DNA from: Sphingosinicella sp.
GTDB taxonomy: Bacteria > Pseudomonadota > Alphaproteobacteria > Sphingomonadales > Sphingomonadaceae
NCBI RefSeq assembly: GCF_013911755.1
Contig: NZ_JACESP010000005.1
Coordinates: forward strand, 98,288-162,287
Direction: 5' to 3'
Length of the DNA: 64,000 bases
Numbering within the stretch: the first letter of the stretch is position 1; the number at the start of each line of letters is the position of its first letter. The translations under genes and the position numbers were made by a program. The notes beneath the pieces are model-generated. The model was not told the DNA's origin and made no database searches. It worked only from the letters and a program-made list of their open reading frames with translations. Shown piece after piece: positions 25,944 to 35,047 of this stretch.

Positions 25944-26542
25944 TGCGTCAGGATCCGCGCGAGGTTCACGACCATGCCCGCCGTCGCGCCCCAGATGTCG
26001 CCGTCGCGCCACGGGATCACGTAGAAGGTGCGCTCGCGACCCTTCCACTCGCCCGTGCGACGTTCGTGCTTGGACGCGTCGAGCACATAGGCGAGCGGCA
26101 CTTCGAACAGGCTCTCGACCTCCGCCTCGTGCGGCGTGAGCGCGAGGTCCGGCGGGATGATGCCGACCACCGGCGTCACGCGGAAACCCGTTCCCGTCGC
26201 ATAGTCGTCGATCGGGGCGACGACCTCGACATGCACCGGAGGCAGCGCCGTCTCTTCCTCAGCCTCGCGCAGTGCCGCGCGCACCGCGTCCTCGCCGGGG
26301 TCGAGCCGACCGCCCGGAAACGCGACCTGCCCGGCGTGGCGCCGCATGTTGGCGTTGCGCTTGGTGAACAGCAGCGTCGGCTCGGCCCTCGCGATCACCG
26401 GCACCAGCACGGCGGCAGGGGTCAGCGCGCCGAGGAGATCGGTGTCGAAATTGTCGATGTCATCGCCGAACTGCGGCAGATGGCCGGGGATGCGTTCGTA
26501 GCGGCGCAGGCGCGCGCGTATCCAGTCGAGATCGCTGCTCAT
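25940..26542 (-). CDS. NUDIX hydrolase, CoA pyrophosphatase type
   Basis: The NUDIX box GGRLDPGEDAVRAALREAEE(E) is complete (G, E and REAEEE positions present) in a 200-residue protein starting at ATG 26542. The upstream LLFTKRNANMRRHAGQVAFPGG matches the CoA-pyrophosphatase branch (NudL-like). It hydrolyses CoA or related nucleoside diphosphate derivatives to clean the cofactor pool. It lies in the DUF1285-nudix-cca operon with ATGA overlaps. Confidence 0.88.
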   Translation of the reverse strand: MSSDLDWIRARLRRYERIPGHLPQFGDDIDNFDTDLLGALTPAAVLVPVIARAEPTLLFTKRNANMRRHAGQVAFPGGRLDPGEDAVRAALREAEEETALPPVHVEVVAPIDDYATGTGFRVTPVVGIIPPDLALTPHEAEVESLFEVPLAYVLDASKHERRTGEWKGRERTFYVIPWRDGDIWGATAGMVVNLARILTQ

Positions 26543-27093
26543 GCGGCATCCATCAGCGCGAAGTAAACGCCTTCGCTCCACACGCCGGGCGGATCGCCAC
26601 CCTCGGCGATCGCGATCTCGGCGAGTTCATAATAGACCGGCCGCGCGATCCGCGCCTCCAGCCCGCCGCGCACGTGGAGGTATGGCGCCCCGTCCCGCAG
26701 CGAAATGCCATGCTCCGCCCCCGCAACCACCGGATCGCCGGTATTAAGCGTGAAACCGAGGCGGCGCGCCTCGCCTTCGCCCTCGCTCGCCACGGCGACG
26801 GCGATGAACGCCGCATCCTCCACCGCGATGTCGAGCTTTTCGGCGGGCGTTACGAGCACATGCCGGCCATCGGCCTCGCGGCGCAGGATCGTGGAGAACA
26901 GCCGCACCATCTCCGGGCGCGGGATCGGCGCGTCCTGATGGAACCAGGTTCCATCCCGCGCGATCCGCATTTCGCTGTCGCCGGTGCGCTCCGGATGCCA
27001 GCTTTCCACGGGCGGCAGCTTCAGCGCCGCCGCTGCCTGCGCAATCTCGGCGAGCGACGCCGGTCTGTCGAGGGTAGGACGTGTGTCGATCAT
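26539..27093 (-). CDS. DUF1285 family protein
   Basis: The 184-residue product has the family features WHPERTGDSEMRIARDGTWFHQDAPIPRPEM and VRLFSTILRREADGRHVLVTPAEK. Function is unknown. It is the first gene of a three-gene operon with the NUDIX and CCA genes, which suggests a link to RNA or cofactor maintenance, although that is only context. It is divergent from moxR across a 65-base gap. Confidence 0.88.
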   Translation of the reverse strand: MIDTRPTLDRPASLAEIAQAAAALKLPPVESWHPERTGDSEMRIARDGTWFHQDAPIPRPEMVRLFSTILRREADGRHVLVTPAEKLDIAVEDAAFIAVAVASEGEGEARRLGFTLNTGDPVVAGAEHGISLRDGAPYLHVRGGLEARIARPVYYELAEIAIAEGGDPPGVWSEGVYFALMDAA

Positions 27094-27158
27094 GGCTTGC
27101 CACCCTTATCGCGCGCAGCGATGATTGTAACCCTGATCCCCCGACGTATTAGAGTGCC

Positions 27159-28151
27159 GTGAACACCGAACCCAAGCCCCCCCTCGACGTCAAGCAGGCC
27201 GAAGCGCGCTTCGATGCGCTTGCCGCTGCTTTCGCCGACGCCCGCACAGAGATTGCGCGCACCATCATCGGGCAGGAGCGCGTCATCGATCTGGCGCTCA
27301 TCGCCCTGCTCGCGGGCGGTCACGCGCTCGTTGTCGGCCTTCCCGGCCTCGCCAAGACGCGCCTCGTGAAGACGCTCGGCACGGTTCTGGGCCTCGATAC
27401 GCGCCGCATCCAGTTCACGCCCGATCTCGTGCCGTCGGACATTCTCGGCGCTGAAGTGCTGGAACAGTCGCGCGAGGGTGACCGCGCCTTCCGGTTCATC
27501 GAAGGCCCCGTGTTCACGCAGCTTCTGATGGCGGACGAGATCAACCGCGCCAGCCCGCGTACCCAGTCCGCGCTGCTGGAGGCGATGCAGGAGCGGCAGG
27601 TGAGCGTCGCGGGCGCCGCGCGGCCCCTGCCCCGCCCGTTCCACGTGCTCGCCACGCAGAATCCGATCGAGCAGGAAGGCACATACCCGCTGCCCGAAGC
27701 GCAGCTCGACCGCTTCCTGCTGCAGATCGACATCGATTTCCCCTCGCTTGCGGATGAGCGCAGGGTTCTCGTCGCCACCACGGGCGCGGAAGACCCTGTG
27801 CCCGAACATGTCCTCAAGGCCGCTGACCTGATCGAGGCGCAGATGCTGCTGACGCACATGCCGGTGCCCGAAGGCGTGGTCGATGCCATCCTCCGCGCCG
27901 TCAGGACCCTGCGTCCCGGCCCCGAGAATCCCGGATTGCTCTGGGGCCCAGGGCCGCGCGGCGGACAGGCGCTCATCACGGCCGCGCGTGCGCGCGCCTT
28001 CCTGCAGGGCCGCGCCGTGCCGCTGCTGGAGGACGTCGCGGCGCTGCTCCAGCCCGCGCTCGGCCACCGCGTCCAGCTCGGCTTTGCCGCGCGGAGCGAG
28101 GGCCGCACCGTCGCCGATCTCATCCGGACGATCGAATCCGGTCTGGAGTGA
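27159..28151 (+). CDS. MoxR-family AAA ATPase
   Basis: The 330-residue protein has Walker A GLPGLAKTRL, Walker B LLMADEINR, sensor-1 ATQNPIEQEGTYPLPEAQLDRFL and the MoxR C-terminal domain. MoxR ATPases act as chaperones, often in maturation of proteins with von Willebrand A domains. It begins a four-gene operon with DUF58, a BatA-like protein and a VWA-like protein. The start is GTG, with a one-base-overlap GTGA into the next gene. Confidence 0.93.
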   Translation: MNTEPKPPLDVKQAEARFDALAAAFADARTEIARTIIGQERVIDLALIALLAGGHALVVGLPGLAKTRLVKTLGTVLGLDTRRIQFTPDLVPSDILGAEVLEQSREGDRAFRFIEGPVFTQLLMADEINRASPRTQSALLEAMQERQVSVAGAARPLPRPFHVLATQNPIEQEGTYPLPEAQLDRFLLQIDIDFPSLADERRVLVATTGAEDPVPEHVLKAADLIEAQMLLTHMPVPEGVVDAILRAVRTLRPGPENPGLLWGPGPRGGQALITAARARAFLQGRAVPLLEDVAALLQPALGHRVQLGFAARSEGRTVADLIRTIESGLE

Positions 28152-28972
28152 GCACGCCGCTTGACGCCGAACGCATCGCGGCCATGCTCGGCCCGCTGCG
28201 CCTGACGCGTGCCCGCGCCCGCATAGCGCGGCAGGCGGGCGCGCACCCGCGCCGGGTCGCGGGTCCGGGCGCGGAATTCTGGCAGTACCGGATGCTCAAC
28301 CCCGGCGAGGCAGCGGACAAGGTGGACTGGCGCCGATCAGGCCGCAGCGACGAGCTTTACGTGCGCGAACGCGAACGCGAAGACCCCGTGCGCCTCTGGC
28401 TCTGGTCGGATGCGAGCGCCTCGATGGACTACGCATCCGATGAAGCCTTGCCGCGCAAGAAAACGATCGCGGACACGCTCGTCGCCGCGCTCGGTCTTGC
28501 CGCTTACGAGGCGGGCGAAACCTGCTGCGCGCCGCCCGACCCGCGCCCCTTGCGCGGTGACGCTTTGCTCGCGCCGCATGGGCCGGGCGATGCCCCCCGG
28601 CTTTCTGCCCCCGGCCCTGCCGACATCGTGCTCGCGGCGGGGGATTTCCTTGGGCGCCAGGCGCTCGACTGGATCGCCCCCGCCGCCGCCGCCGGCGCGC
28701 AGGGCGTCGTCATCGCCGTCGCCGACCCCGCCGAGATCGCCTTTCCTTTCTCGGGCCGCGTGCATTTCGATGCCGTCGAGCCCGGCGACCGCCCCTTCGA
28801 GGCGGGCCGCGCCGAAGCGCTCGGCGAAACCTACGCCGCCGCATGGGCCGCGCACCGCGCCCGGCTTGCCGCCGCCTGCGACCGCCCCGGCTGGCTGCTT
28901 GTCGACGCTGTGACAAGCGATGATGCTGCCGCGCACGCGGCGCGCATCGCCGGCTGGCTGCGCGCCGTCTGA
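28148..28972 (+). CDS. DUF58 protein
   Basis: The 274-residue product has the DUF58 core GAEFWQYRMLNPGEAADKVDWRRSGRSDELYVRERE and the MIDAS-like WSDASASMDY. It has no membrane segment. DUF58 proteins work with MoxR and BatA-type membrane proteins at the cell envelope. Start GTG 28148 overlaps the moxR stop by four bases; stop overlaps the next start by one base. Confidence 0.92.
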   Translation: MSTPLDAERIAAMLGPLRLTRARARIARQAGAHPRRVAGPGAEFWQYRMLNPGEAADKVDWRRSGRSDELYVREREREDPVRLWLWSDASASMDYASDEALPRKKTIADTLVAALGLAAYEAGETCCAPPDPRPLRGDALLAPHGPGDAPRLSAPGPADIVLAAGDFLGRQALDWIAPAAAAGAQGVVIAVADPAEIAFPFSGRVHFDAVEPGDRPFEAGRAEALGETYAAAWAAHRARLAAACDRPGWLLVDAVTSDDAAAHAARIAGWLRAV

Positions 28973-31500
28973 TGGGCGGCGCGTTCAGCTTCGCCGTGCC
29001 GTGGCTGCTCGCCGCAGGGCTCGCGCTGCCGTTCCTGTGGCTGCTGCTCCGCCGCCTGCCGCCTGCCGTGCGCCGCGTCCGTCTTCCCTCGATCGTATTG
29101 CTCGGCGACGCCGAAATCCCCCCGCCCCCCGCCGCGAAGCCGCCGTGGTGGCTGGTGCTGCTGCGGATCGGCATCGTCGCGCTGCTCCTCGTCGGCCTCG
29201 CCGGGCCGGTCTGGAAGCCGACACCCGCAACCGCGCCGCCCGCGCGGCTCGCCATCGTCATCGACAACGGCTGGTCCGCCGCCTCCCAGTGGGACCGGCT
29301 CGTCACGGCGGCCTCCGATCGTATCGAGGCGCTTCCGCCGACGACGCGCTTCAGCATCCTGCCCACGGCCTTCGATGGTCCGGCTCCAGACACGCACTGG
29401 GTCGATGCGCCGACCGCGAAGGCGCAGCTCGCCGCGCTTTCGCCGCTGCCCTGGCCCGCCGACCGCGCGCGCCGCGCCGCCGCGCTGCCGCAGGACGCGG
29501 CGTTCCTCTGGGTTTCGGACGGCATCGAAGATGCAGGCGCGCCTGCGCTTCGCCGCGCGCTTGCGGGCGGGGAGAGTCTGGCCGTCCCGCCCGCCGAGCC
29601 TGCGATCCGCGTTGCCGGGCGCACCAACGATGGCTGGAGCGGACAGGTGATTGCGCCTTCCGGTCTCCCATCGGCTGCGCTCGCTTTCCGCAGCCGACGC
29701 GGCCAGACTCTTTCGAGCGAGCCGCTGACGTTCGAGAGTGATGTCGCGACCTTCCGCGTGCATCTCGACGCCGCCGAGCGCGCGGACGTAAGCCGCCTCA
29801 CCGTCGGCACGAGCGCGCAGGCGATCTATCTTGCAGACGGCAGCGCAGCGCGCCCGCGCGTCGTCGTCGTCGAAGGCCCCTCGAATGCCCCGCCGCTCGA
29901 ATCGGGCGGCTATTACGTGCGCCGCGCACTCGAACCGCACGCCGAGGTCGTGACCGGAGCGCTCGCCACCGCCGCTGAAGACCCCGCAACGCTTTTCGTG
30001 CTCACCGACGTTGCCGCCGAACCCGCGCAGGCGAAGCCGCTGCTGGGGCGCGTGGAGAAAGGCGCCGTCGCCATCCTCTTCGCCGGGCCGCGCATTGCAG
30101 AGAACGGCAGCGCGCTTTCGCCCGTGCCGCTGCGTGCGGGCGCGCGCGCGCTCGGCGGCGTGCTCTCGTGGCAGCACCCGCAGGCGATCGGCGGCTTCGA
30201 CGCCGCCGGGCCGCTCGCGGGACTAGCCGTCCCCGAGGAGGCGCGCGTCTCGCGTCAGCTTCTCGCGGCATCAGACAGCGAAGCGATGCGCTGGGCATGG
30301 CTTGCGGACGGCACGCCGATGGTGAGCGCAGCGCGGCGCGGCGCGGGGCTCCTCATTCTCGTCCACACCGCCGCCGATCCGTCATGGTCCACGCTGCCGC
30401 TCAGCGGTCTGTTCGAAGCGATGCTGCGCCGCCTGCTGCCGCTCGGCACCAACCCGGCCTCAGTCGACATCGCGGGCGCGAAACCCTGGGTGCTCGAGAG
30501 GATGCTCGGCGCGCGCGGCGAATGGCAGGAACCGGCGCGGCCCGTGACGATCCCCGCCGACCGCTTCGATGCCACGACGGCAAGCGCGGCGACACCGCCC
30601 GGCCTCTATCGCAGCGGCGACGCGCGGCGTGTCATCAACCTTGCGGGCGCGCTCGGCCCGCGCTTCAGCTTCGAACCGCTCGGCACAGAGGGCCTTCGCC
30701 CCGCCGCCGAAGCCGCGCCGCCGGTTGATATCGGTGCGTGGCTGATCCTCGCCGCCGCGCTGCTCGCCCTTGTCGACATCCTCGTTGCGCTTCGCCTGCG
30801 CGGGGCGCTCGCGCCGGTTGCGGCCGCCGTGCTCTTGATGCTTGCGCCGAAACCCGCCGAAGCTGCCGATCTTCAGCTTGCCTATGTGCGCACGGGAAGC
30901 CCCGCAGCGGACGCGGGTATCGCGCGCGGCCTTGAAACGCTCGGGCAGACGCTCACGCGCCGCACTTCCGTCTCTCCCGGCAAGCCCGCCGCGGTCGATC
31001 CGGCGCGCGATCCGCTCGGCGCCTATCCGGTGCTCTACTGGCCCGCCGCGAACGTCCGCAGCATGTCTCCCGCGACCGCGCTCCGCCTGCGTGCCTATAT
31101 CGCCGCAGGCGGCCTCGTGCTCTTCGATTTCGGACGGCCGCTCGGCGCGGGCAGCGGCGCGCGGGATCTCCTCGAACCGCTCGGGCTGCCCGCGCTCAGC
31201 GAGGTTGGCAGCGAGCATGTCCTCTCGCGCAGCTTCTACCTTCTGCACAGCCACGCAGGGGGCGCGGTGTGGGCGGAGGCGGGCAGCGAGGGCGCGGACG
31301 GCCGCGTTTCCGGCGTCGTTATCGGCGGCGGCGACTGGGCCTCGCTCTGGTCGGGCGACCGCGCCGTCAGCCCGCAGCAGCGCGAGCAGGCGCTGCGCTT
31401 CGGCATCAATCTTGTGATGTATGCGCTCACCGGCACGTACAAGGCCGATCAGGTCCACACGCGCGCGCTGCTTGAACGCATGGGCGAAAAGCCGCGATGA
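28972..31500 (+). CDS. BatA/DUF4159 membrane protein
   Basis: The 842-residue protein has the two N-terminal membrane helices of the BatA-type domain (WLLAAGLALPFLWLLLRR and VLLRIGIVALLLVGLAGP), a long periplasmic region whose MIDAS-like loop is degenerate (VIDNGWSAAS), further helices near residues 585-625, and a C-terminal DUF4159 domain (YVRTGSPAADAGIARGLETLG to the end). The family supports envelope stress functions of the MoxR system. Start ATG 28972; the stop overlaps the next gene. Confidence 0.88.
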   Translation: MGGAFSFAVPWLLAAGLALPFLWLLLRRLPPAVRRVRLPSIVLLGDAEIPPPPAAKPPWWLVLLRIGIVALLLVGLAGPVWKPTPATAPPARLAIVIDNGWSAASQWDRLVTAASDRIEALPPTTRFSILPTAFDGPAPDTHWVDAPTAKAQLAALSPLPWPADRARRAAALPQDAAFLWVSDGIEDAGAPALRRALAGGESLAVPPAEPAIRVAGRTNDGWSGQVIAPSGLPSAALAFRSRRGQTLSSEPLTFESDVATFRVHLDAAERADVSRLTVGTSAQAIYLADGSAARPRVVVVEGPSNAPPLESGGYYVRRALEPHAEVVTGALATAAEDPATLFVLTDVAAEPAQAKPLLGRVEKGAVAILFAGPRIAENGSALSPVPLRAGARALGGVLSWQHPQAIGGFDAAGPLAGLAVPEEARVSRQLLAASDSEAMRWAWLADGTPMVSAARRGAGLLILVHTAADPSWSTLPLSGLFEAMLRRLLPLGTNPASVDIAGAKPWVLERMLGARGEWQEPARPVTIPADRFDATTASAATPPGLYRSGDARRVINLAGALGPRFSFEPLGTEGLRPAAEAAPPVDIGAWLILAAALLALVDILVALRLRGALAPVAAAVLLMLAPKPAEAADLQLAYVRTGSPAADAGIARGLETLGQTLTRRTSVSPGKPAAVDPARDPLGAYPVLYWPAANVRSMSPATALRLRAYIAAGGLVLFDFGRPLGAGSGARDLLEPLGLPALSEVGSEHVLSRSFYLLHSHAGGAVWAEAGSEGADGRVSGVVIGGGDWASLWSGDRAVSPQQREQALRFGINLVMYALTGTYKADQVHTRALLERMGEKPR

Positions 31501-33530
31501 CGGAGCGCGTCATCAGCTTCGCGCCGTTCGTGCCGTGGTGGGGCCTCGCGATCATCGGCGTGCTGTTCGCCGCCGGGCTTGGGCTCGTGCTGTGGCGCGC
31601 GCCGCGCCTGTTCTGGCCGCGCGCGCTGATCGCCGCGATCCTGCTCCTGCTGATCGCGAACCCGATCTGGCTTCAGGAACGTCGCGCCGAGCGCCCCGAT
31701 GTCGCGCTCGCCGTCGTTGACGGTTCGGCAAGCATGGGCATCGCGGACCGCACGCGCGAGGCGGACGCCGCGCTTGCCGCGCTTCGCCGAGAGGCACCCG
31801 GTGTCGAATGGCGCGTTGTCACCGTGCCGCAGGCGCCCGGCGAACCGACGCGCCTCGCCGCCGCGATCGAGCGCGCCGCATCAGATGCGCCTTCCGGGCG
31901 CCTCGCGGGCGTCGTCGTCCTCAGCGACGGCATTTCGGCGGATGCGCCGGACCCGCGCCTGCTCCCCGCGAACGTGCCGCTGCATCACCTGATCGCGGGC
32001 GATCCCGATACGCCCGACCGCCGCCTCATCGTCGAGCGCGTGCCGAGCTACAGCGTCGTCGGCCAGCCCGCCGAAGTCCTCATCCGCATCGACGACGGCC
32101 CGAACGCGCCGCGCGGCACGGCGACACTCACCGAATCGATCGCGGGCGGGCGCACCACCGAGCGCACCGTCGCGACCGGCGAGCCGGTGCGCCTCTCCGT
32201 TCCCGTCACGCGGCGCGGCACGATCGAGATGGCGCTGTCGGTCGCGCCGCTTGCCGGCGGCGAGGCGACGCTCGTCAACAACCGCGCGCTCGTTCGGCTG
32301 AACGGCGTCACGGATCGGCTGCGCGTGCTGCTCGTCTCGGGCGTGCCGTATCCCGGCGGGCGCGTGTGGCGGGATATTTTGAAGAGCGATTCCAACATCG
32401 ATCTGGTGCATTTCACGATCCTGCGCCTGCCGACCAGTTTCGACACGACGCCGCCCGACGAGATGTCTTTGATCCCCTTCCCGGTCGAGGAGCTGTTCGA
32501 GCAGCATCTCGGCGATTTCGATCTCATCATCTTCGACCGCTTCAGCCTCTCCGAACTGCTCTCGCCGATCTATTTCCAGGATCTCGGCGCGCGCGTGAAG
32601 GCGGGCGGCGGGCTGCTCGTCGTCACCGGGGAGGAGTTCGCGGCGGATGGCGGGCTGGCCGCGACCGAACTTGCGCCCGTGCTTCCGGCGCGCACCGCGG
32701 GCCCGGGCATCACCGTACCCTTCCGCCCGTTGCTGACGCCCACGGGCCGCCGTCATCCCGTCACGTCCGAACTTCCGAAGATCTGGGGCGGCGATGCGTG
32801 GGGCCGCTGGGGTTCGCAGAGCGACATGACGCCAACATCGGGGGAGGTGCTGATGGCGGGCGCCGGAGACAAGCCGCTCGTCATGCTCGACCGCGTCGGG
32901 CGCGGGCGCGTCGGGCTCATCGCCTCCACGAATGTCTGGTGGTGGTCGCGCGGCGTGGATGGCGCGGGGCCGCACGCGGAGCTGCTGCGCCGCATCGCGC
33001 ACTGGCTGATGCAGGAGCCCGATCTCGACGAAAACCGCCTCGACGTTTCCGCGAAGGGGCGCCGCATCGATATCACCGCACGCGGCCTCACCCCGCCCGA
33101 AGCCGCGATCCTCACCGACCCCGGCGACAACGATCGCGGCGTTCCACTCGAACCGCGCGGCGAGGGTATCACCGGCGCAATCGTTTCGGTGGGTACGGAC
33201 GGGCTCTACCGCGTCGCTGCCGGAGACCGCATCCGCTATGTCCTCGCGGGCGACACCGCCGAGTTCGCCGAGGTGCGTCCGCGCGAAACCCCGCTTGCCG
33301 CGCCGGTGAAAGCCTCGGGTGGCGGCAGCCACTGGCTGCGGGACGGCGTGCCCAAGGTCCGCCGTGTGAGCCCGGGCGACACGGCTGCGGGCACCGGCTG
33401 GCTCGGCCTCGTCGAGAACCGCAGCGGATCACTCGTCGCGGTCGACGAGAAGCCGCTGCTCATGCCGCCGCTGGCGCTTCTGCTCGCTGCGGGCCTTTTC
33501 GTGCTGGCATGGTGGCGCGAACGGCGCTGA
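31497..33530 (+). CDS. VWA-like membrane protein of the MoxR operon
   Basis: The 677-residue protein has two N-terminal membrane segments (GLAIIGVLFAAGLGLVLW and ALIAAILLLLIANPIW), a von Willebrand A-like domain with an intact MIDAS-type DGSAS near residue 75, an Ig-like middle, a Rossmann-like or glutamine-amidotransferase-like segment around 280-450, and a C-terminal membrane helix (LALLLAAGLFVLAWW). It probably forms an envelope complex with the DUF58 and BatA-like products, assisted by MoxR. It ends in a 71-base convergent overlap with the acetyltransferase gene. Confidence 0.85.
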   Translation: MTERVISFAPFVPWWGLAIIGVLFAAGLGLVLWRAPRLFWPRALIAAILLLLIANPIWLQERRAERPDVALAVVDGSASMGIADRTREADAALAALRREAPGVEWRVVTVPQAPGEPTRLAAAIERAASDAPSGRLAGVVVLSDGISADAPDPRLLPANVPLHHLIAGDPDTPDRRLIVERVPSYSVVGQPAEVLIRIDDGPNAPRGTATLTESIAGGRTTERTVATGEPVRLSVPVTRRGTIEMALSVAPLAGGEATLVNNRALVRLNGVTDRLRVLLVSGVPYPGGRVWRDILKSDSNIDLVHFTILRLPTSFDTTPPDEMSLIPFPVEELFEQHLGDFDLIIFDRFSLSELLSPIYFQDLGARVKAGGGLLVVTGEEFAADGGLAATELAPVLPARTAGPGITVPFRPLLTPTGRRHPVTSELPKIWGGDAWGRWGSQSDMTPTSGEVLMAGAGDKPLVMLDRVGRGRVGLIASTNVWWWSRGVDGAGPHAELLRRIAHWLMQEPDLDENRLDVSAKGRRIDITARGLTPPEAAILTDPGDNDRGVPLEPRGEGITGAIVSVGTDGLYRVAAGDRIRYVLAGDTAEFAEVRPRETPLAAPVKASGGGSHWLRDGVPKVRRVSPGDTAAGTGWLGLVENRSGSLVAVDEKPLLMPPLALLLAAGLFVLAWWRERR

Positions 33531-34020
33531 GCGCCTTTGCCGGGCGGAGCGTGCCTGCCGTGCTCAGCGCGAGCCCGCGCGCAAGCAGCCGGTGCCGCTC
33601 CACCGGACCCGGCACCGTCCAGTCCGCCGTCGCCTCCGCCGAAAAGCCGAAGCGGCCGTAATATTCCGGGTCGCCGATCAGCACGATCGCGCTCCGCCCC
33701 ATCGCATCAGCGGCCGCGATCGCGGTTTCCATGAGTGCGGCGCCTATGCCCGTGCCCTGCAGGCTCTTCGCGACCGCAACGGGGCCGAGCAGCGTCAAGC
33801 CTTGCACGCCGTTCGCCGTCGCGAGCTCGATCGGCCAAAGCTGGATCGAGCCGACGAGCTTGCCATCCGCGTTCAGCGCCACAAAACTGAGACCATCCAC
33901 CGCGCGCGCGCCCTCGCGCAGGCGATAGGCGGTGCGGCCATGCCGGTCGGAGCCGAAAACATCGTCGAGAAGCGCTTCAATGGCAGCGCCGTGCCGGGCG
34001 CTGGCGGGCACGATCATCAT
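33460..34020 (-). CDS. GNAT N-acetyltransferase
   Basis: Residues IVPASARHGAAIEALLDDVFG and the acetyl-CoA loop VAKSLQGTGIGAALM identify the GNAT fold, and the VLIGDPEYYGRFGF motif places it near the YhbS/ElaA-type branch. Substrate unknown. ATG 34020 is preferred; ATG 34017 and TTG 34035 are alternatives. It overlaps the VWA-like gene by 71 bases at the 3' ends. Confidence 0.88.
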   Translation of the reverse strand: MMIVPASARHGAAIEALLDDVFGSDRHGRTAYRLREGARAVDGLSFVALNADGKLVGSIQLWPIELATANGVQGLTLLGPVAVAKSLQGTGIGAALMETAIAAADAMGRSAIVLIGDPEYYGRFGFSAEATADWTVPGPVERHRLLARGLALSTAGTLRPAKALSAVRATMPARKGPQRAEAPAAA

Positions 34021-34225
34021 GTGCGGAACTTTCAAGCATTCGAGTGACAGGAAGATGAAGAATGGCCATGCGCCATCCGCGCCGCTTTCCCAGCGGCGTC
34101 TATCCTCGTCGTAGTCCTCGAACCTCGAATGTCATGCGCTGGAAACCTGTTCCTTGTTGCGGCTAGCGCGAATAGACGAGAACGTGGCCTCGTGCAATCA
34201 GGTTTACGAAACAAGGGAATCGACC

Positions 34226-34861
34226 ATGAAGCTCTACGGCATGAACCGCGCGCCCAATCCGCGCCGCGTTACCATCTTCCTTGCCGAGAAGGGCATTCCC
34301 ATCGAGATCGAGGAGGTGAACGTCGCCGAGGGCGGGAACCGCACGCCTGAGTATCTTGCGGTCAACCCGCGCGGCCTCATTCCAGCGCTGGTGCTCGACG
34401 ACGGCACGGTGATCGACGAATCAATCGCCATCTGCCGTTATTTCGAGACGCTACACCCCGAGCCCAACCTGATGGGCCGCGACGCGAAGGAAGCCGCCGT
34501 CATCGAATGCTGGCAGCGCCGTATCGAATTCGACGGGCTGGCGACCATCGCTTCCGTCTACCGCAACACGCAGCCGGTGTTCGCGAACCGCGCGCAGCCC
34601 GGCGGCGGACCGGACACGGCGCAGATCCCCGATCTTGCCGAACGCGGGCGGCTGCTGCTGCCCGGCTTCTTCGCGATGTTGAACACCCGCCTCGGCGAAA
34701 GCCCCTACATCGCGGGCGACCGCTACACGATCGCCGACATCACCGCGACGGTCGCCCTCGATTTCGCCCGCTGGATCAAGGCGCGCGTTCCCGAGGATCA
34801 CACGAACACGCTGCGCTGGCACGCGGAGGTCACGGATCGCCCGAGCTACGCGGCCGGATAG
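34226..34861 (+). CDS. Glutathione S-transferase
   Basis: The 211-residue protein has the thioredoxin-like N-domain (MKLYGMNRAPNPRRVTIFL, NVAEGGNRTPEYLAVNPRGLIPALVLDDG, DESIAICRYFE) and an all-helical C-domain with GDRYTIADIT. It conjugates or reduces with glutathione; the catalytic residue is uncertain. The start at 34226 follows AAGGGA. It is divergent from the GNAT gene. A strong inverted repeat lies just after its stop. Confidence 0.92.
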   Translation: MKLYGMNRAPNPRRVTIFLAEKGIPIEIEEVNVAEGGNRTPEYLAVNPRGLIPALVLDDGTVIDESIAICRYFETLHPEPNLMGRDAKEAAVIECWQRRIEFDGLATIASVYRNTQPVFANRAQPGGGPDTAQIPDLAERGRLLLPGFFAMLNTRLGESPYIAGDRYTIADITATVALDFARWIKARVPEDHTNTLRWHAEVTDRPSYAAG

Positions 34862-34877
34862 GAGCTCTCGCCACCCA

Positions 34878-34947
34878 CCGTCATCCCGGCGTAGGCCGGG
34901 ACCCGTACGACCGTGGTCATGGATCCCGGCCTACGCCGGGATGACGG
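34878..34947. repeat. Large REP-like palindrome after the GST gene
   Basis: Left arm 34878-34904 and right arm 34921-34947 are 27 bases each and pair with one mismatch around a 16-base loop. The arms contain the core TCATCCCGGCGTAGGCCGGG and its reverse complement, which is a common dispersed repeat family in alphaproteobacterial genomes. It may act as a terminator for the GST transcript or as a REP/BIME-type element. Confidence 0.7.
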
Positions 34948-35047
34948 GTTAGGTTGAACTGCCACGATGCAAAAAGGCCGGAGCGAGATAGCAGCCCCAG
35001 CCTTTCGAACCTTCTATAAGTGTGGACGCCATGCGGTCAGCCTCGTC

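Noticed and set aside
31808-33661. A 617-codon plus-strand frame in another frame of the VWA-like gene
   Set aside because: Arg/Pro-rich low-complexity product typical of an out-of-frame reading.
34878-34947. Attachment site or insertion sequence end
   Set aside because: No transposase or integrase is adjacent; it is a simple palindrome after a gene and better read as REP-type repeat or terminator.
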